From the NCBI GenBank assembly GCA_003558065.1, contig PWMU01000166.1:1-46840 (forward strand): 46,840 nucleotides of DNA, in the 5' to 3' direction. Source of the DNA: Opitutia bacterium (lineage in GTDB: Bacteria; Verrucomicrobiota; Verrucomicrobiia; Opitutales; T3Sed10-336). Positions 7,372-16,014 of the stretch are shown one piece after another (position 1 is the stretch's first letter; each line of letters starts with the position of its first letter). The notes under the pieces were generated by a model that saw only the letters and a program-made list of their open reading frames with translations, was not told the origin of the DNA and made no database searches. Both the position numbers and the translations under genes were made by a program.

Positions 7372-9513
7372 ATGATGTTTTTCCGCTTCCTTTTTCCCGC
7401 ACTTTTTTCTTTCGGACTTTTCACTTCCGCCGCATTCGCTCAGGATGAGGCGACTCCGGATGTGCCGCCGATGCCCGGCCGGGACGCCGGCGAGATTGAG
7501 CTTGCCGAGGCTGAAGCCGAACCCGAAGAGGAGGAACCGGTAATCGAGCGTATTGTTTTCCGCGACGATTCCCTCGACCAGGTGCTGGCCTTTCTCGAGC
7601 GCCTCACCGGCCGTTCGATTATTCGCCCTCAACAGCTGCCCTCGGCGTCGATTACCTTCAATAGTCAACGAGCCCTCACCCGCAGCGAAGCCATCCTCGC
7701 CCTGGAGAGTCTGCTCAGCATCAACGGCATTACGGTCGTCCCGCTCGGAGAGTACTTCCTTAAGGTGGTTCCGGGAGCACAGACCCAGCAGCACGCTCCC
7801 GAACTCATGCTGGAGTCGGCCCTGAATCTCTCGCCCAGCGGCCGGGTCGCCAGCCGCCTGTACCAGCTGGAGTTTCTGCAGCTCGACGAATTTATCCAGC
7901 GGATCCAGCCGCTGCTGACCTCGCAGATCGGGACCGTGATTCCGTTCGAGAAAGCCAATTCGATGCTCGTTACCGAGACGGTGAGCAACCTGCAGCGGAT
8001 CGAGACGTTGATGGAGGCGGTGGACCGGCCGGTCAGCAGCCGGCTGGAAACCAAGTTCTACGATATTCAGTACGCCCAGGCACCCGAACTGGTGAGCCGC
8101 CTCAACAACATCCGGCAGACCGCCCTCCAGCGCGAAATCAGTTCCAAGACGGTTCTTGAAGCCGACGAGCGGACCAACCAGATCATTCTCGTCACCGACC
8201 CCAGAAATGTGGAGTTTTTCGACCGGTTTGTGGAGAAAATGGATATTCAGACCGATCCCCGGACCCAGAATGAGGTGATTCAGCTCAAGCACGCGGATGC
8301 GGAGGAGGTCGCCTCCCTCCTCAGCCAGCTGGTCTCCCAGCAGCTCGGCCAGACCGAGCGCGGCCGCGAACGGGAGCGACGGCCTCCCGGGCAGAATGGG
8401 CGGCCCGAAGAGCCCGGGGTCCCGGAACAGGTCGACACGCCTCCGGACGATGCCGCCACCCCGGAACCGGAAGCCCCGGCTTTGCCTCCGGAGATGGAGG
8501 ATGTCGTGGAAGAAATGGTGGAGGAGATGGGGTCCGAGTTCAGCAGCCTGCTGACGATTCTCGCCGACGAACGCACGAATTCGCTTCTGGTCTCCGGAAC
8601 GACCAACGATATCAAGTTGATCGAGGCCCTGGTCGATAAAATCGATGTCCTGCTGGCGCAGGTGCGCATCGAGGTCGTAATCGCCGAGGTCACCGTTTCC
8701 GACGACGTCCCGCGCGGAATCGACCGGTTCGGATTTTCGTACACAAGCGACGGCTCAGGATCCGCGAATGTCCAGGGGTACGGTCCCGCCCCGGGCCTGG
8801 AACTCGGTTTCGAGGGGACTTTGACCGATTACACCATCGAAGGAGTGCTCCGTGTCGCTGAATCGCGGAGCGAAATCGACATTCTTTCCGCTCCGAATAT
8901 CGTTACCACCCATAACCGGGAGGCTAATATCATTGTCGGCGAGGCCCGGCCGATCGTGTCCTCGAGCGTCCGGGATACCGGTGTCACCGGCTTCCGGTCG
9001 CAGGTGACGTTCAGGGACATCGGTATCGACCTCATGGTCAAGCCGCTTATCGGTAACGATGGAGTCATTCAGCTTGAGATTGATCAAAGTGTGGATAACG
9101 TACTGGAGACAGTGACGATTGGCGGCGACGATCAACCGGTGATCGGCCGGAAACAGGCCACCTCCTTCGTCAGTGTTGCCGACGGGGAAATGGTCGTTCT
9201 CGGCGGCCTTCAAAGTGAAGAAGTTCGGCAGGAACATCGGCGTGTGGCGATTCTCGGTTATATTCCGTTGCTCGGGCGCCTGTTCTCGCCGGAAAGATTG
9301 CAGACCGATAAGCGCGAATTGCTGCTGTTCATTCGTCCCACCGTCATGATGACTCCCGACGAGGCCTACAGGGATGCGCAACGCAGAATTGGGGAAATGT
9401 CCGATACGGAGCGAATCGAGGAATTCATCGAAGCGAGAGCCGCCGGGACGCCGGTCGAAAGGCCGAATGAAAGACTCGCTCCAGCCCAGCGCTCGCCCCG
9501 GACCTACGACTGA
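7372..9513 (+). CDS. gspD: Type II secretion outer-membrane secretin GspD
   Basis: A 713-residue protein. Signal peptide residues 1-24 (FRFLFPALFSFGLFTSAAFAQ). N-domains run from about 60 to 420: the first begins VFRDDSLDQVLAFLERLTGRS, later modules include LFQ-type and QLKHADAEEVASLLSQLV repeats. The last N-domain carries a Pro/Glu/Arg-rich insert at about 326-375. The secretin core (about 430-665) shows VRIEVVIAEV, ILSAPNIVTTHNREANIIVG, the RDIGIDLMVKP beta strand and the C-terminal signature DGEMVVLGGLQSEEV, VAILGYIPLLGRLF and LLLFIRPTVM. It forms the outer-membrane channel. The family commonly has 600-750 residues. A start three bases later (ATGATG) is equally possible. Confidence 0.95.
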   Translation: MMFFRFLFPALFSFGLFTSAAFAQDEATPDVPPMPGRDAGEIELAEAEAEPEEEEPVIERIVFRDDSLDQVLAFLERLTGRSIIRPQQLPSASITFNSQRALTRSEAILALESLLSINGITVVPLGEYFLKVVPGAQTQQHAPELMLESALNLSPSGRVASRLYQLEFLQLDEFIQRIQPLLTSQIGTVIPFEKANSMLVTETVSNLQRIETLMEAVDRPVSSRLETKFYDIQYAQAPELVSRLNNIRQTALQREISSKTVLEADERTNQIILVTDPRNVEFFDRFVEKMDIQTDPRTQNEVIQLKHADAEEVASLLSQLVSQQLGQTERGRERERRPPGQNGRPEEPGVPEQVDTPPDDAATPEPEAPALPPEMEDVVEEMVEEMGSEFSSLLTILADERTNSLLVSGTTNDIKLIEALVDKIDVLLAQVRIEVVIAEVTVSDDVPRGIDRFGFSYTSDGSGSANVQGYGPAPGLELGFEGTLTDYTIEGVLRVAESRSEIDILSAPNIVTTHNREANIIVGEARPIVSSSVRDTGVTGFRSQVTFRDIGIDLMVKPLIGNDGVIQLEIDQSVDNVLETVTIGGDDQPVIGRKQATSFVSVADGEMVVLGGLQSEEVRQEHRRVAILGYIPLLGRLFSPERLQTDKRELLLFIRPTVMMTPDEAYRDAQRRIGEMSDTERIEEFIEARAAGTPVERPNERLAPAQRSPRTYD

Positions 9514-9515
9514 CT

Positions 9516-10073
9516 ATGATCAAGACCTTCCATCGAAATTCACTGCTTGCCGGAGCGCTGATCGTGTCGTTCGTCTTTGCCGCGGAAACGGAGCTCCGGT
9601 CGGATACCCGGACCCTGGTCGAGAACTCGCCCTTCGTGCCCGAGGGCTTTGTGCCGCCCGAGCAGCGTCAACGGCCGGAGCCGGAGGAAGAGCCTCCTCC
9701 TCCTCCGGAGGATGACCCGTTGGACCGGCTCGAGTTAAGGGGAATCACGGTTTTGGGCGATCAGTCCTACTTCAGCTTTTACCATCCCGACGACCAGCAG
9801 AGCTTCTGGCTCGGCGTTGACGAGACCGAGGACGGCTACACGCTGCTCGACTACGACCCGTCGGCCGATGCCGTACTGGTTTTGCGGGGCGAGCGGGAGC
9901 GGCAGGTCACCTTGAAGGAGTCGCGGGTGCAGGAACTGTCCAGGGAGGAACAACGCCGTCAAACCGAGCAACGCACCCGGGAAACCTCCAGGGAAACGGC
10001 CGCCGAATCGGAAGAGCGATTGCGGCAGGCCGCCGAAGAACTCCGGCGCCGGCGGGCCCTCCGCTCGAATTGA
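9516..10073 (+). CDS. Periplasmic GspC/PilP-like linker protein
   Basis: A 185-residue protein starting 2 bp after gspD. It has an N-terminal signal anchor (LLAGALIVSFVFAAETE), a Pro/Glu-rich linker at about 50-72 (EEEPPPPPEDD), a compact beta domain at about 75-130 beginning LDRLELRGITVLGDQSYFSF with a short repeat of G-strand-like segments, and a highly charged Arg/Glu/Gln coiled tail. The arrangement of signal, proline-rich linker and small beta domain matches the GspC HR domain or PilP, which contact the secretin N0 domain. The charged C-terminal tail is not typical. The second secretin operon has an analogous small protein at 34287-34883. Family membership is inferred from layout. Confidence 0.6.
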   Translation: MIKTFHRNSLLAGALIVSFVFAAETELRSDTRTLVENSPFVPEGFVPPEQRQRPEPEEEPPPPPEDDPLDRLELRGITVLGDQSYFSFYHPDDQQSFWLGVDETEDGYTLLDYDPSADAVLVLRGERERQVTLKESRVQELSREEQRRQTEQRTRETSRETAAESEERLRQAAEELRRRRALRSN

Positions 10074-10086
10074 GAGACTGGCACGC

Positions 10087-11754
10087 ATGATTTCAGGCGA
10101 AACCAACGGTTGTTTGGATCAACTTACCGACGATCAGCGGGAGCACTTGCAGTCGCTGCCCCGCCAGAAACGGCTCGCCGCCCTCGCCGGGTTTCTCGGC
10201 GACTCCGAGGAGAACGTATTGGAGCGGCTTTCGGCCGAGTTGCGGATGCCCATTGAGCTTCCGGACGAGTCGGGACTGGGGGCGATCGGAGAACTGCCCG
10301 CCCGCCTGCTGCACGAATACCAGTGCGTGCCGGTGAAGGCGGGAGAGAATGGGAAGCTTTGCCTGACCACCTTGTGGCCGCCCGAACCGGGAATGGAGGA
10401 TTGGGTCTATGCGGTCTCCGGGCGCGAAGTGGATTGGAGCCTGGCGCCTCCCGAAAAGATCAGCGATTTCCTGACCCAGCATCTCGGCGTCGGGTTCGAC
10501 ACACTCGATGACGCCACGCTTGACGAGATCGACGAGAAGCAGGGTGAAGTCGAGGAGGAAGAAGACGAAACGGCGACCATCGTGCGGTTTGTCAACGATG
10601 TCGTCAGCCAGGCCGTTCAGGACGCCGCCACGGATATCCATGTCGAGCCGCAGGAGGAGGAACTTCGGATCCGGTATCGTATTGACGGCATGCTGGTTTC
10701 GGTGCCGGTCCCCGAGAATCTCCGTCGCTTTCAGGACGCCATCATCGCGCGCGTCAAGATTATGGCGCGGCTGAATATTTCCGAGCGCCGCCTGCCCCAG
10801 GACGGGCGCATCAATTTTCGCGTGGGAGAGAACCTTCTCGATATTCGGGTTTCCACCGTGCCCACCATGTACGGCGAGAGCGTCAGTCTCCGGTTGCTGA
10901 ACAAGAAGTCACGGCCGTTTACCATGGAGGAGATCGGACTCCTGCCGCAGGACCAGAAGATCATAGACCGGGTACTCTTTATGCCCCATGGCATCGTCCT
11001 CGTCACCGGTCCGACGGGTTCGGGGAAGTCGACTTCGCTTAACGCCTTTATCCGGCAGATCAATTCTCCGGACAAACGGATTATCACGATCGAGGACCCG
11101 ATCGAGTACGAGGTGCCCGGGGTCAATCAGATGCAGGTCAGGCCGGAGATCGGGCTGGAATTTGCCGACGCCTTGAGACACATCCTGCGGCAGGATCCGG
11201 ATGTCATTATGGTCGGCGAGATCCGCGACCGCGACACGGCCGATATCGCCATTCGCGCTTCGCTCACCGGTCACCTGGTGTTCAGTACCCTGCACACCAA
11301 TGACGCTCCGGGAGCCCTCACCCGTTTGATCGACATGGGGATTGAACCCTTCCTGGTCGCTTCGGCGGTCGAAATGGTCATCGCCCAACGGCTGATCAGA
11401 CGCCTGTGTAAATCCTGCCTGCGTATGGAGAAAGTGGATCCTACGGAGCTCAAGGGACAGCTTTCACTGCTGGAGGTCGACCTGAAGGAAGCCGACGGTG
11501 TCGAGGAGCTCGCCGCCTCACCCGGATGCCAGCGCTGTCGCGGCTCCGGGTTTAAGGGCCGGCTCGGGATTTTCGAGGTGTTGCGGGTGAACGAATCTCT
11601 TCACGAATTGATCGTGACGGGGCAATCGGCACGTGTCATCCGCCGCCGCGCCATGGAGAACGGAATGCGGGATCTGGCCTTTTGCGGCTGGGAACAGGTC
11701 AAAATGCGGAACACGACCATGGAGGAAGTTCTGCGGGTGACTTCCTCGGAGTAA
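10087..11754 (+). CDS. gspE: Type II secretion ATPase GspE
   Basis: A 555-residue secretion ATPase. The N-terminal domain (about 1-130) is of the GspE N1/N2 type. An acidic linker at about 145-165 leads to the ATPase core: IVRFVNDVVSQAVQDAATDI and HVEPQEEELRIRYRIDG, Walker A GPTGSGKST at 308-316, Asp box ITIEDPIEYE, Walker B VIMVGEIRDRDTA and His box GHLVFSTLHTNDAP. A CxxC pair near residue 441 and a second near 490 form the zinc-binding tetracysteine motif of GspE. It powers pseudopilus assembly from the cytoplasm. Its stop codon overlaps the gspF start (TAATG), so the two are translationally coupled. Confidence 0.96.
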   Translation: MISGETNGCLDQLTDDQREHLQSLPRQKRLAALAGFLGDSEENVLERLSAELRMPIELPDESGLGAIGELPARLLHEYQCVPVKAGENGKLCLTTLWPPEPGMEDWVYAVSGREVDWSLAPPEKISDFLTQHLGVGFDTLDDATLDEIDEKQGEVEEEEDETATIVRFVNDVVSQAVQDAATDIHVEPQEEELRIRYRIDGMLVSVPVPENLRRFQDAIIARVKIMARLNISERRLPQDGRINFRVGENLLDIRVSTVPTMYGESVSLRLLNKKSRPFTMEEIGLLPQDQKIIDRVLFMPHGIVLVTGPTGSGKSTSLNAFIRQINSPDKRIITIEDPIEYEVPGVNQMQVRPEIGLEFADALRHILRQDPDVIMVGEIRDRDTADIAIRASLTGHLVFSTLHTNDAPGALTRLIDMGIEPFLVASAVEMVIAQRLIRRLCKSCLRMEKVDPTELKGQLSLLEVDLKEADGVEELAASPGCQRCRGSGFKGRLGIFEVLRVNESLHELIVTGQSARVIRRRAMENGMRDLAFCGWEQVKMRNTTMEEVLRVTSSE

Positions 11755-13061
11755 TGGCTCGCTTTCAATACACAGCGCGCGATTCGGCCGGGGCTCTGGT
11801 AAAGGGGGCTCTGGATGCCGCGAGCCGGAAGGAAGCGATTCGCCTGATCGGCTTGCGGGATCTCTACCCGGTTTCCCTTACCGACGGGGGCGGGGGAGCC
11901 GCGACCAAGAAAAAACCGCCTGCCAAAAATAAGGATTCCACCTCCCGGGAGAAACGCTCGGAAGCCCGCACGACCTCCACTGCGGAGAAGAAGCGGAGCC
12001 CCCCCGCCGCGGGGGCGGGCGATTTCTCGAAGCTGGGCCCCCGGCATGCCCTCTCCTTTTTGCGCTCGCTCTCCGAATTGATATCCAGCGGCATGCCGGT
12101 CGGTGACGCCGTCCGGCTGCTGAGTGTGCGGTTGAAGGACCCCAAACTCCGCCAACTGGCCGGGTTTCTCTGGGAACAGGTCAGCTCGGGACAATCGATC
12201 TCCGAGGCCATGGCGGAGCTGCCCGATACCTTCGAGGAATCCTCCGTTCACCTCATTCGCGCGGGGGAGGCCACCGGAAATCTCGAGGAGATTCTGCGCA
12301 GGCTGGTGGGGTATTACGAAAACCGGAACGCGCTGCGAAGCAAGGTGACGAACGCCCTGGCCTACCCGGTGTTCGTCATTCTGGTTGCGATCGGGGTGAT
12401 CGTGTTCTTCATTTACTTCCTCTTTCCGCGGATGGAGACCCTGTTCGATTCGCTGGGCGGGAACATCCCGGCCGCCACCCAGCTCTTGATCGACAGTTCC
12501 GAGTTTTTGATGACCTACGGGATTTTTATCCTGGCGGGCGGGATCGTGCTCGGATTGAGCTTTTGGCAATGGCGACGGACGCCCAAAGGTCGCCTGAAAA
12601 CCGATCAATGGCTTCTTAAAATCCCGGCGCTCCGCGATTTTATCATAGTCAGCGATGTGCTCCAGATCAGCCAGACTTTGTCGGCTTTGCTCGAAAACGG
12701 GGTCACTACCGTGGAGGCCTTGAAGATGACCGAGAACGTGATCCGCAACCAGGCGATCCGCGAGTCTTTTTCCGAGGCGCGGGGCATGGTGGTGGAAGGG
12801 ACGTCGATTTCCGGTGCGCTCCAGGCGACAGGTCATTTCCCGGACCTCGTGCTGGACATGCTGGATGTCGGCGAAAATACAGGAAATATTGTGCCGAGCC
12901 TGAAGGAAATCACCCGCCTTTACCAGGATCGCCTGACGCGCCATCTGCAACTGTTTACGGCATTCCTGTCGATCGGGGTCCTTATTACCGCCGTCGTCTT
13001 TGTCGCGTTCATCGCATTTGCCATCTTTACCGCTGTTTTTCAGCTGAGCGGAAGTTTCTGA
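11754..13061 (+). CDS. gspF: Type II secretion inner-membrane platform protein GspF
   Basis: A 435-residue platform protein. The frame stays open upstream into gspE, but the ATG at 11754 overlapping the gspE stop gives MARFQYTARDSAGALVKGAL, the standard GspF/PilC beginning. A Lys/Ser/Pro-rich low-complexity linker at about 42-90 joins this N-terminal arm to the two T2SSF repeats. The repeats show SFLRSLSELISSGMPVGDAV and LFAGEATGNLEEIL-type helices, transmembrane segments near 205-225 (VFVILVAIGVIVFFIYFLF), 255-275 and the C-terminal LSIGVLITAVVFVAFIAFAI. GspF couples GspE to the pseudopilus. The long linker is longer than in typical members. Confidence 0.95.
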   Translation: MARFQYTARDSAGALVKGALDAASRKEAIRLIGLRDLYPVSLTDGGGGAATKKKPPAKNKDSTSREKRSEARTTSTAEKKRSPPAAGAGDFSKLGPRHALSFLRSLSELISSGMPVGDAVRLLSVRLKDPKLRQLAGFLWEQVSSGQSISEAMAELPDTFEESSVHLIRAGEATGNLEEILRRLVGYYENRNALRSKVTNALAYPVFVILVAIGVIVFFIYFLFPRMETLFDSLGGNIPAATQLLIDSSEFLMTYGIFILAGGIVLGLSFWQWRRTPKGRLKTDQWLLKIPALRDFIIVSDVLQISQTLSALLENGVTTVEALKMTENVIRNQAIRESFSEARGMVVEGTSISGALQATGHFPDLVLDMLDVGENTGNIVPSLKEITRLYQDRLTRHLQLFTAFLSIGVLITAVVFVAFIAFAIFTAVFQLSGSF

Positions 13062-13590
13062 GGGAGAGGTTCGGAAGGCGGTTTTGCCGGTGTCGGAGTA
13101 TCAGGCTTCGGGGGTTACGGATTTTTTACGATTATTGGGTTGACCGGAAATCCGCCGAGACGTTACAAGCGACCAACCTCGAATTGAGAACGGCTCTATA
13201 ACGAGCCCCGGATTGTGGACTGTCGATCGTACAAACAGAATCTCCCGAAGGCCGCCGGTCCGGCCATGGCACTTTCCTACCCCTGCCCAAGCCCGGTTGT
13301 TATCCGGTGACGTTGTTACCGGAGAATGAACGGCTGACTACAGGGGCGGATCCCGGGACGGATCCGCCCCTCCGATTTTCCACGGAGACGCTTTTAGTCT
13401 TGGAAAATGAGGCGAACGGTTATTGATAGGTAATCGTTGCGCCTTTTTTGCGCTCCGGCCCGGGGGCGACGTAAAGCCGCTTCTGCTGGGCAGGTGGAGC
13501 CGTTTTAACCAGCTGAAGTCAAACTCCTCCGGGAAACCTGCGGGCGGAAACCATCGGGAATATTTATGGAATTCGGCGACTTTTGATTGA
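13062..13590. other. 529-bp intergenic region after the type II operon
   Basis: No convincing ORF, tRNA or other RNA gene was seen. It contains a strong 12-bp hairpin at 13342-13371 and a small inverted repeat (TCCGGT and ACCGGA near 13302-13323). It presumably holds the end of the gsp transcript and the promoter of the protease gene, but no clear promoter could be assigned. Confidence 0.6.
13342..13371. repeat. Perfect 12-bp palindrome, possible terminator
   Basis: AGGGGCGGATCC (13342-13353) pairs perfectly with GGATCCGCCCCT (13360-13371) around a 6-nt loop, and CCGATTTTCC follows. It may terminate the gsp operon, though it lies about 280 bp past gspF and the T run is short and offset, or it may be a dispersed intergenic palindrome. 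Confidence 0.65.
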
Positions 13591-14529
13591 ATGAGCACGG
13601 CTACCGATAAAGGGACGGTATTCGTCGGCATTGCGGCAACCGCAACGGTGGCGGCATTCTTCCTATTTCTTTCCGTGCCGGCGGCCGAAGGGATCGTTAT
13701 TCGGCACGATGTGGCGGATCAGGAGTACGTTGATCTGGGAGCCGAGTTTTCCACTGTCGGTAGGCTCACGTCGAGTACCAGCCTGGGAAGCGGAGTCCTC
13801 ATTCATCCCTTCTGGGTACTGACTGCCGCGCACTTGACGACACCGAACCAGTTTGCCCTCGGCGACCAAGTGTACACGGTCGGAGAGTTTCATCGGCACC
13901 CCGACTGGGACGGGCAGGTCACGAACGGTGATGATCTCGCTTTGGAGAAGCTGTCGGAACCCGTGTCGGGGATTGCTCCTTCAAACTGGTACACCGGACA
14001 CGGCGAGCTCGGTGAGATCGGAATTTCGGTGGGATTCGGAAACACCGGTACCGGCCTGACCGGGCAACAGTCGCGCACCACCGGTACCCGGCGGGCGGCG
14101 GAAAACACTTTGGAACGACTGGGAAGCGGTGCGCCGCACACCCCCCCGCGTCCACCGGACGATACCCTGGAGTACCTGTTTAACGAACCCGGCGACGGCA
14201 ATGTTCGCGCCCTCGAGGGAATGGCCGCCCAGGGGGACAGCGGCGGGCCGATCTTTGTCGATTTTGGCGAGGGGTATGAAATCGCCGGCATCCATTCCTT
14301 CATTTGGAACATGGATGGAGGGTCGCTGGCCACGTACGGAGACGTCGTTGTTTCCGCACGGGTGGCGGTTTACGACGAATGGATCACCGCCACCGTTCCC
14401 GAGCCGCGGATGTGGAGTTTGCTGGCGGGACTGATCGTACTCGGAATTGCCGGGTTTCGGTGCCGCGGCGGCGCAACGCTCACCACACGCCGTGTTCGCC
14501 TTTCTTCAGCGATTGGGCGAAGACGGTGA
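13591..14529 (+). CDS. Exported trypsin-like (S1) serine protease with PEP-CTERM tail
   Basis: A 312-residue exported protease. Hydrophobic signal segment at residues 10-30 with cleavage probably near AAEG. The chymotrypsin-fold triad is visible: His81 in VLTAAH, Asp115 in GDDLAL, Ser217 in QGDSGGP. A Pro-rich insert (APHTPPRPPDD) precedes the catalytic Ser loop. The C-terminus has VPEP at 269-272, a transmembrane stretch at 275-289 and Arg290, the PEP-CTERM pattern, but another 22 residues (CRGG...GRRR) follow. PEP-CTERM proteins normally end just after the basic cluster, so the ORF may have lost its original stop. The last 50 nt are antisense to the end of the M42 peptidase gene. Exosortase-dependent sorting is inferred; the physiological substrate is unknown. 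Confidence 0.9.
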   Translation: MSTATDKGTVFVGIAATATVAAFFLFLSVPAAEGIVIRHDVADQEYVDLGAEFSTVGRLTSSTSLGSGVLIHPFWVLTAAHLTTPNQFALGDQVYTVGEFHRHPDWDGQVTNGDDLALEKLSEPVSGIAPSNWYTGHGELGEIGISVGFGNTGTGLTGQQSRTTGTRRAAENTLERLGSGAPHTPPRPPDDTLEYLFNEPGDGNVRALEGMAAQGDSGGPIFVDFGEGYEIAGIHSFIWNMDGGSLATYGDVVVSARVAVYDEWITATVPEPRMWSLLAGLIVLGIAGFRCRGGATLTTRRVRLSSAIGRRR

Positions 14530-15553
14530 GGAGGCGAACGCAGTTCTCAATGTCTTCCAGGTCCACGATTTCGCTCGGGGTGTGCATGTAACGCAACGGG
14601 ACTGAAATCAGCCCGGTGGCGACCCCGCCACGGCCGATTTGAATCGCGCGCGCATCGGTGCCGGTCGGCCGCGGGTCGGCTTCCAGCTGATGGGGAATGT
14701 CGTGCTGTTCGGCACAGGAAAGAAGGCGTTCAAACATAAAAGGGTTGATGTTTGCGCCCCGGCAGATAATCGGTCCGCCTCCCAGTTTCGTCTCTCCGTG
14801 CTTCCGCGGATCGCAATCCGGGTGGTCGGTGGAATGTCCGACATCCACAGCCACCGCCAGGTGCGGTTGCACCGAGTATCCGGAGGCGATGGCGCCCCGT
14901 GTCCCGATCTCCTCCTGCGTGGTGGCCACGGAAACGACGGAGGCCGCCGGTTTCTTGACTTTGCCCAGTCGCCGAAGGGTTTCCCCGACGATATAGGCGC
15001 CCGATTTGTTGTCGAAGGCCCGGGCGACGCCGATGGTACCGTGAATCAGTTCAAAGTCCTGGTCGTAGGTGGCGACATCCCCGATCGACACCCGTTTCAA
15101 GGCGTCCTTCTTGTTTTTGGCTCCGATGTCGATCCACATGTCGTGGATCTGCGGCACCTTTTCGCGTTCACTCGCTTTCATCAGGTGGACGGCGCGTTTG
15201 CCGGTCACCCCTTTCACCACGCCGTTGCGGGTCTGAATATTGACCCGGCGCCCGCTGATCATGACGCGGTCGTGTCCGCCGATCGTGTCGAAGTAAAGAA
15301 AGCCCTTGTCGTTCACGTGTTTGATGATCAGGCCGAGCTCGTCAATGTGCCCGGCGAGCATCAGTATCGGGTCTCCCTTGGGGTTGCGCACGGCGATCCT
15401 GTTTCCCAGCGGGTCGCTCCGGTACTCGTCCGCGCTCTTCTTGACGTACCGGTCGAAAACGGCCTGCGCCTCGGTTTCATAACCCGAAGGCGAGCGGGCG
15501 GTCAGGAGATCAACCAGGAACCCGGGAGGCTGGAAGGGCTTCTTTTTTGCCAT
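14480..15553 (-). CDS. M42 family metallo-aminopeptidase (FrvX/PepA-type)
   Basis: A 357-residue cytosolic peptidase from the ATG at 15553 (MAKKKPF); an upstream in-frame TTG at 15595 would add 14 residues but is a poorer start. Dinuclear metal ligands of the M42/M20-M28 clan are all present: His69 and Asp71 in AGHIDELG, Asp181 in ARAFDNKSG, Glu214/Glu215 (catalytic base and ligand) in TTQEEIGTRGA, Asp237 in AVDVGHS and His324 in YMHTPSE. Members are TET-like dodecameric aminopeptidases that trim peptides; some are annotated as endoglucanases by old error. It is convergent with, and overlaps by 50 nt, the protease gene, and is divergent from the sigma-factor cassette. Confidence 0.93.
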   Translation of the reverse strand: MAKKKPFQPPGFLVDLLTARSPSGYETEAQAVFDRYVKKSADEYRSDPLGNRIAVRNPKGDPILMLAGHIDELGLIIKHVNDKGFLYFDTIGGHDRVMISGRRVNIQTRNGVVKGVTGKRAVHLMKASEREKVPQIHDMWIDIGAKNKKDALKRVSIGDVATYDQDFELIHGTIGVARAFDNKSGAYIVGETLRRLGKVKKPAASVVSVATTQEEIGTRGAIASGYSVQPHLAVAVDVGHSTDHPDCDPRKHGETKLGGGPIICRGANINPFMFERLLSCAEQHDIPHQLEADPRPTGTDARAIQIGRGGVATGLISVPLRYMHTPSEIVDLEDIENCVRLLTVFAQSLKKGEHGVW

Positions 15554-15662
15554 GGGGTCAAAGGTTGCGTCCGGGACAGCCTTGACGCGAGCCAAAAACC
15601 AAAGTGAGGGATTCCGCGTGTTCCGGTGTACTACCTGACGATGGATTGTTGCTCAGAAACGC

Positions 15663-15670
15663 AGGAGGTG
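15663..15670 (+). promoter_or_regulatory. Strong Shine-Dalgarno deciding the anti-sigma start
   Basis: AGGAGGTG lies 5 bp before the ATG at 15676. It favours this start over an in-frame upstream start at 15604, which would add 24 unconserved-looking residues. Confidence 0.8.
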
Positions 15671-15675
15671 ATCCA

Positions 15676-16014
15676 ATGAAGAAACTTTCGGATCGGGATC
15701 TGGATATCATGTTGTCGCACTGGCGCGAGGAGCAGGCGCCGGAGGAGGGCCGTCTGGCTTTCCGTGTCTGGCGGCGAATCGCCCTCCGCGAGGCCGAACT
15801 CCCTGATGGTTCCGCGTGGGGCGAGCGTCTTGCCCGCACACTGGCCAGACCGGCTTTTGCCGTCGCGATCGTGCTGTCTTTCGTGCTGGGGGGCCTCATG
15901 CTGGCGGAAGCACGCGTTCAGAAAGGGGAGGCGGTCTCTTCCGAGGCGTTGGAGGTTCAATACTTTCGTGCCATCGATCCTGTTTCGATGGCAACGCATC
16001 GACATAGGCAATGA
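15676..16014 (+). CDS. Small membrane protein, probable CnrY-like anti-sigma factor
   Basis: A 112-residue protein. Residues 1-55 are charged and helical (LDIMLSHWREEQAPEEG, LAFRVWRRIALREAE), with one transmembrane helix at about 60-78 (AFAVAIVLSFVLGGLMLAE) and a short periplasmic tail ending in His/Arg residues. Size, N-in topology and position in front of a CnrX-like sensor and an ECF sigma factor match the CnrY/NccY anti-sigma factors, whose cytoplasmic N-terminal peptide holds the sigma factor. Primary sequence similarity to CnrY cannot be judged by eye, so the role is inferred from context. It overlaps the sensor gene by 4 nt (ATGA). Confidence 0.62.
   Translation: MKKLSDRDLDIMLSHWREEQAPEEGRLAFRVWRRIALREAELPDGSAWGERLARTLARPAFAVAIVLSFVLGGLMLAEARVQKGEAVSSEALEVQYFRAIDPVSMATHRHRQ

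Noticed and set aside
11601-12950. Minus-strand open frame of 449 codons across gspE/gspF
   Set aside because: Antisense shadow of gspF, which has the expected start, repeats and membrane segments.
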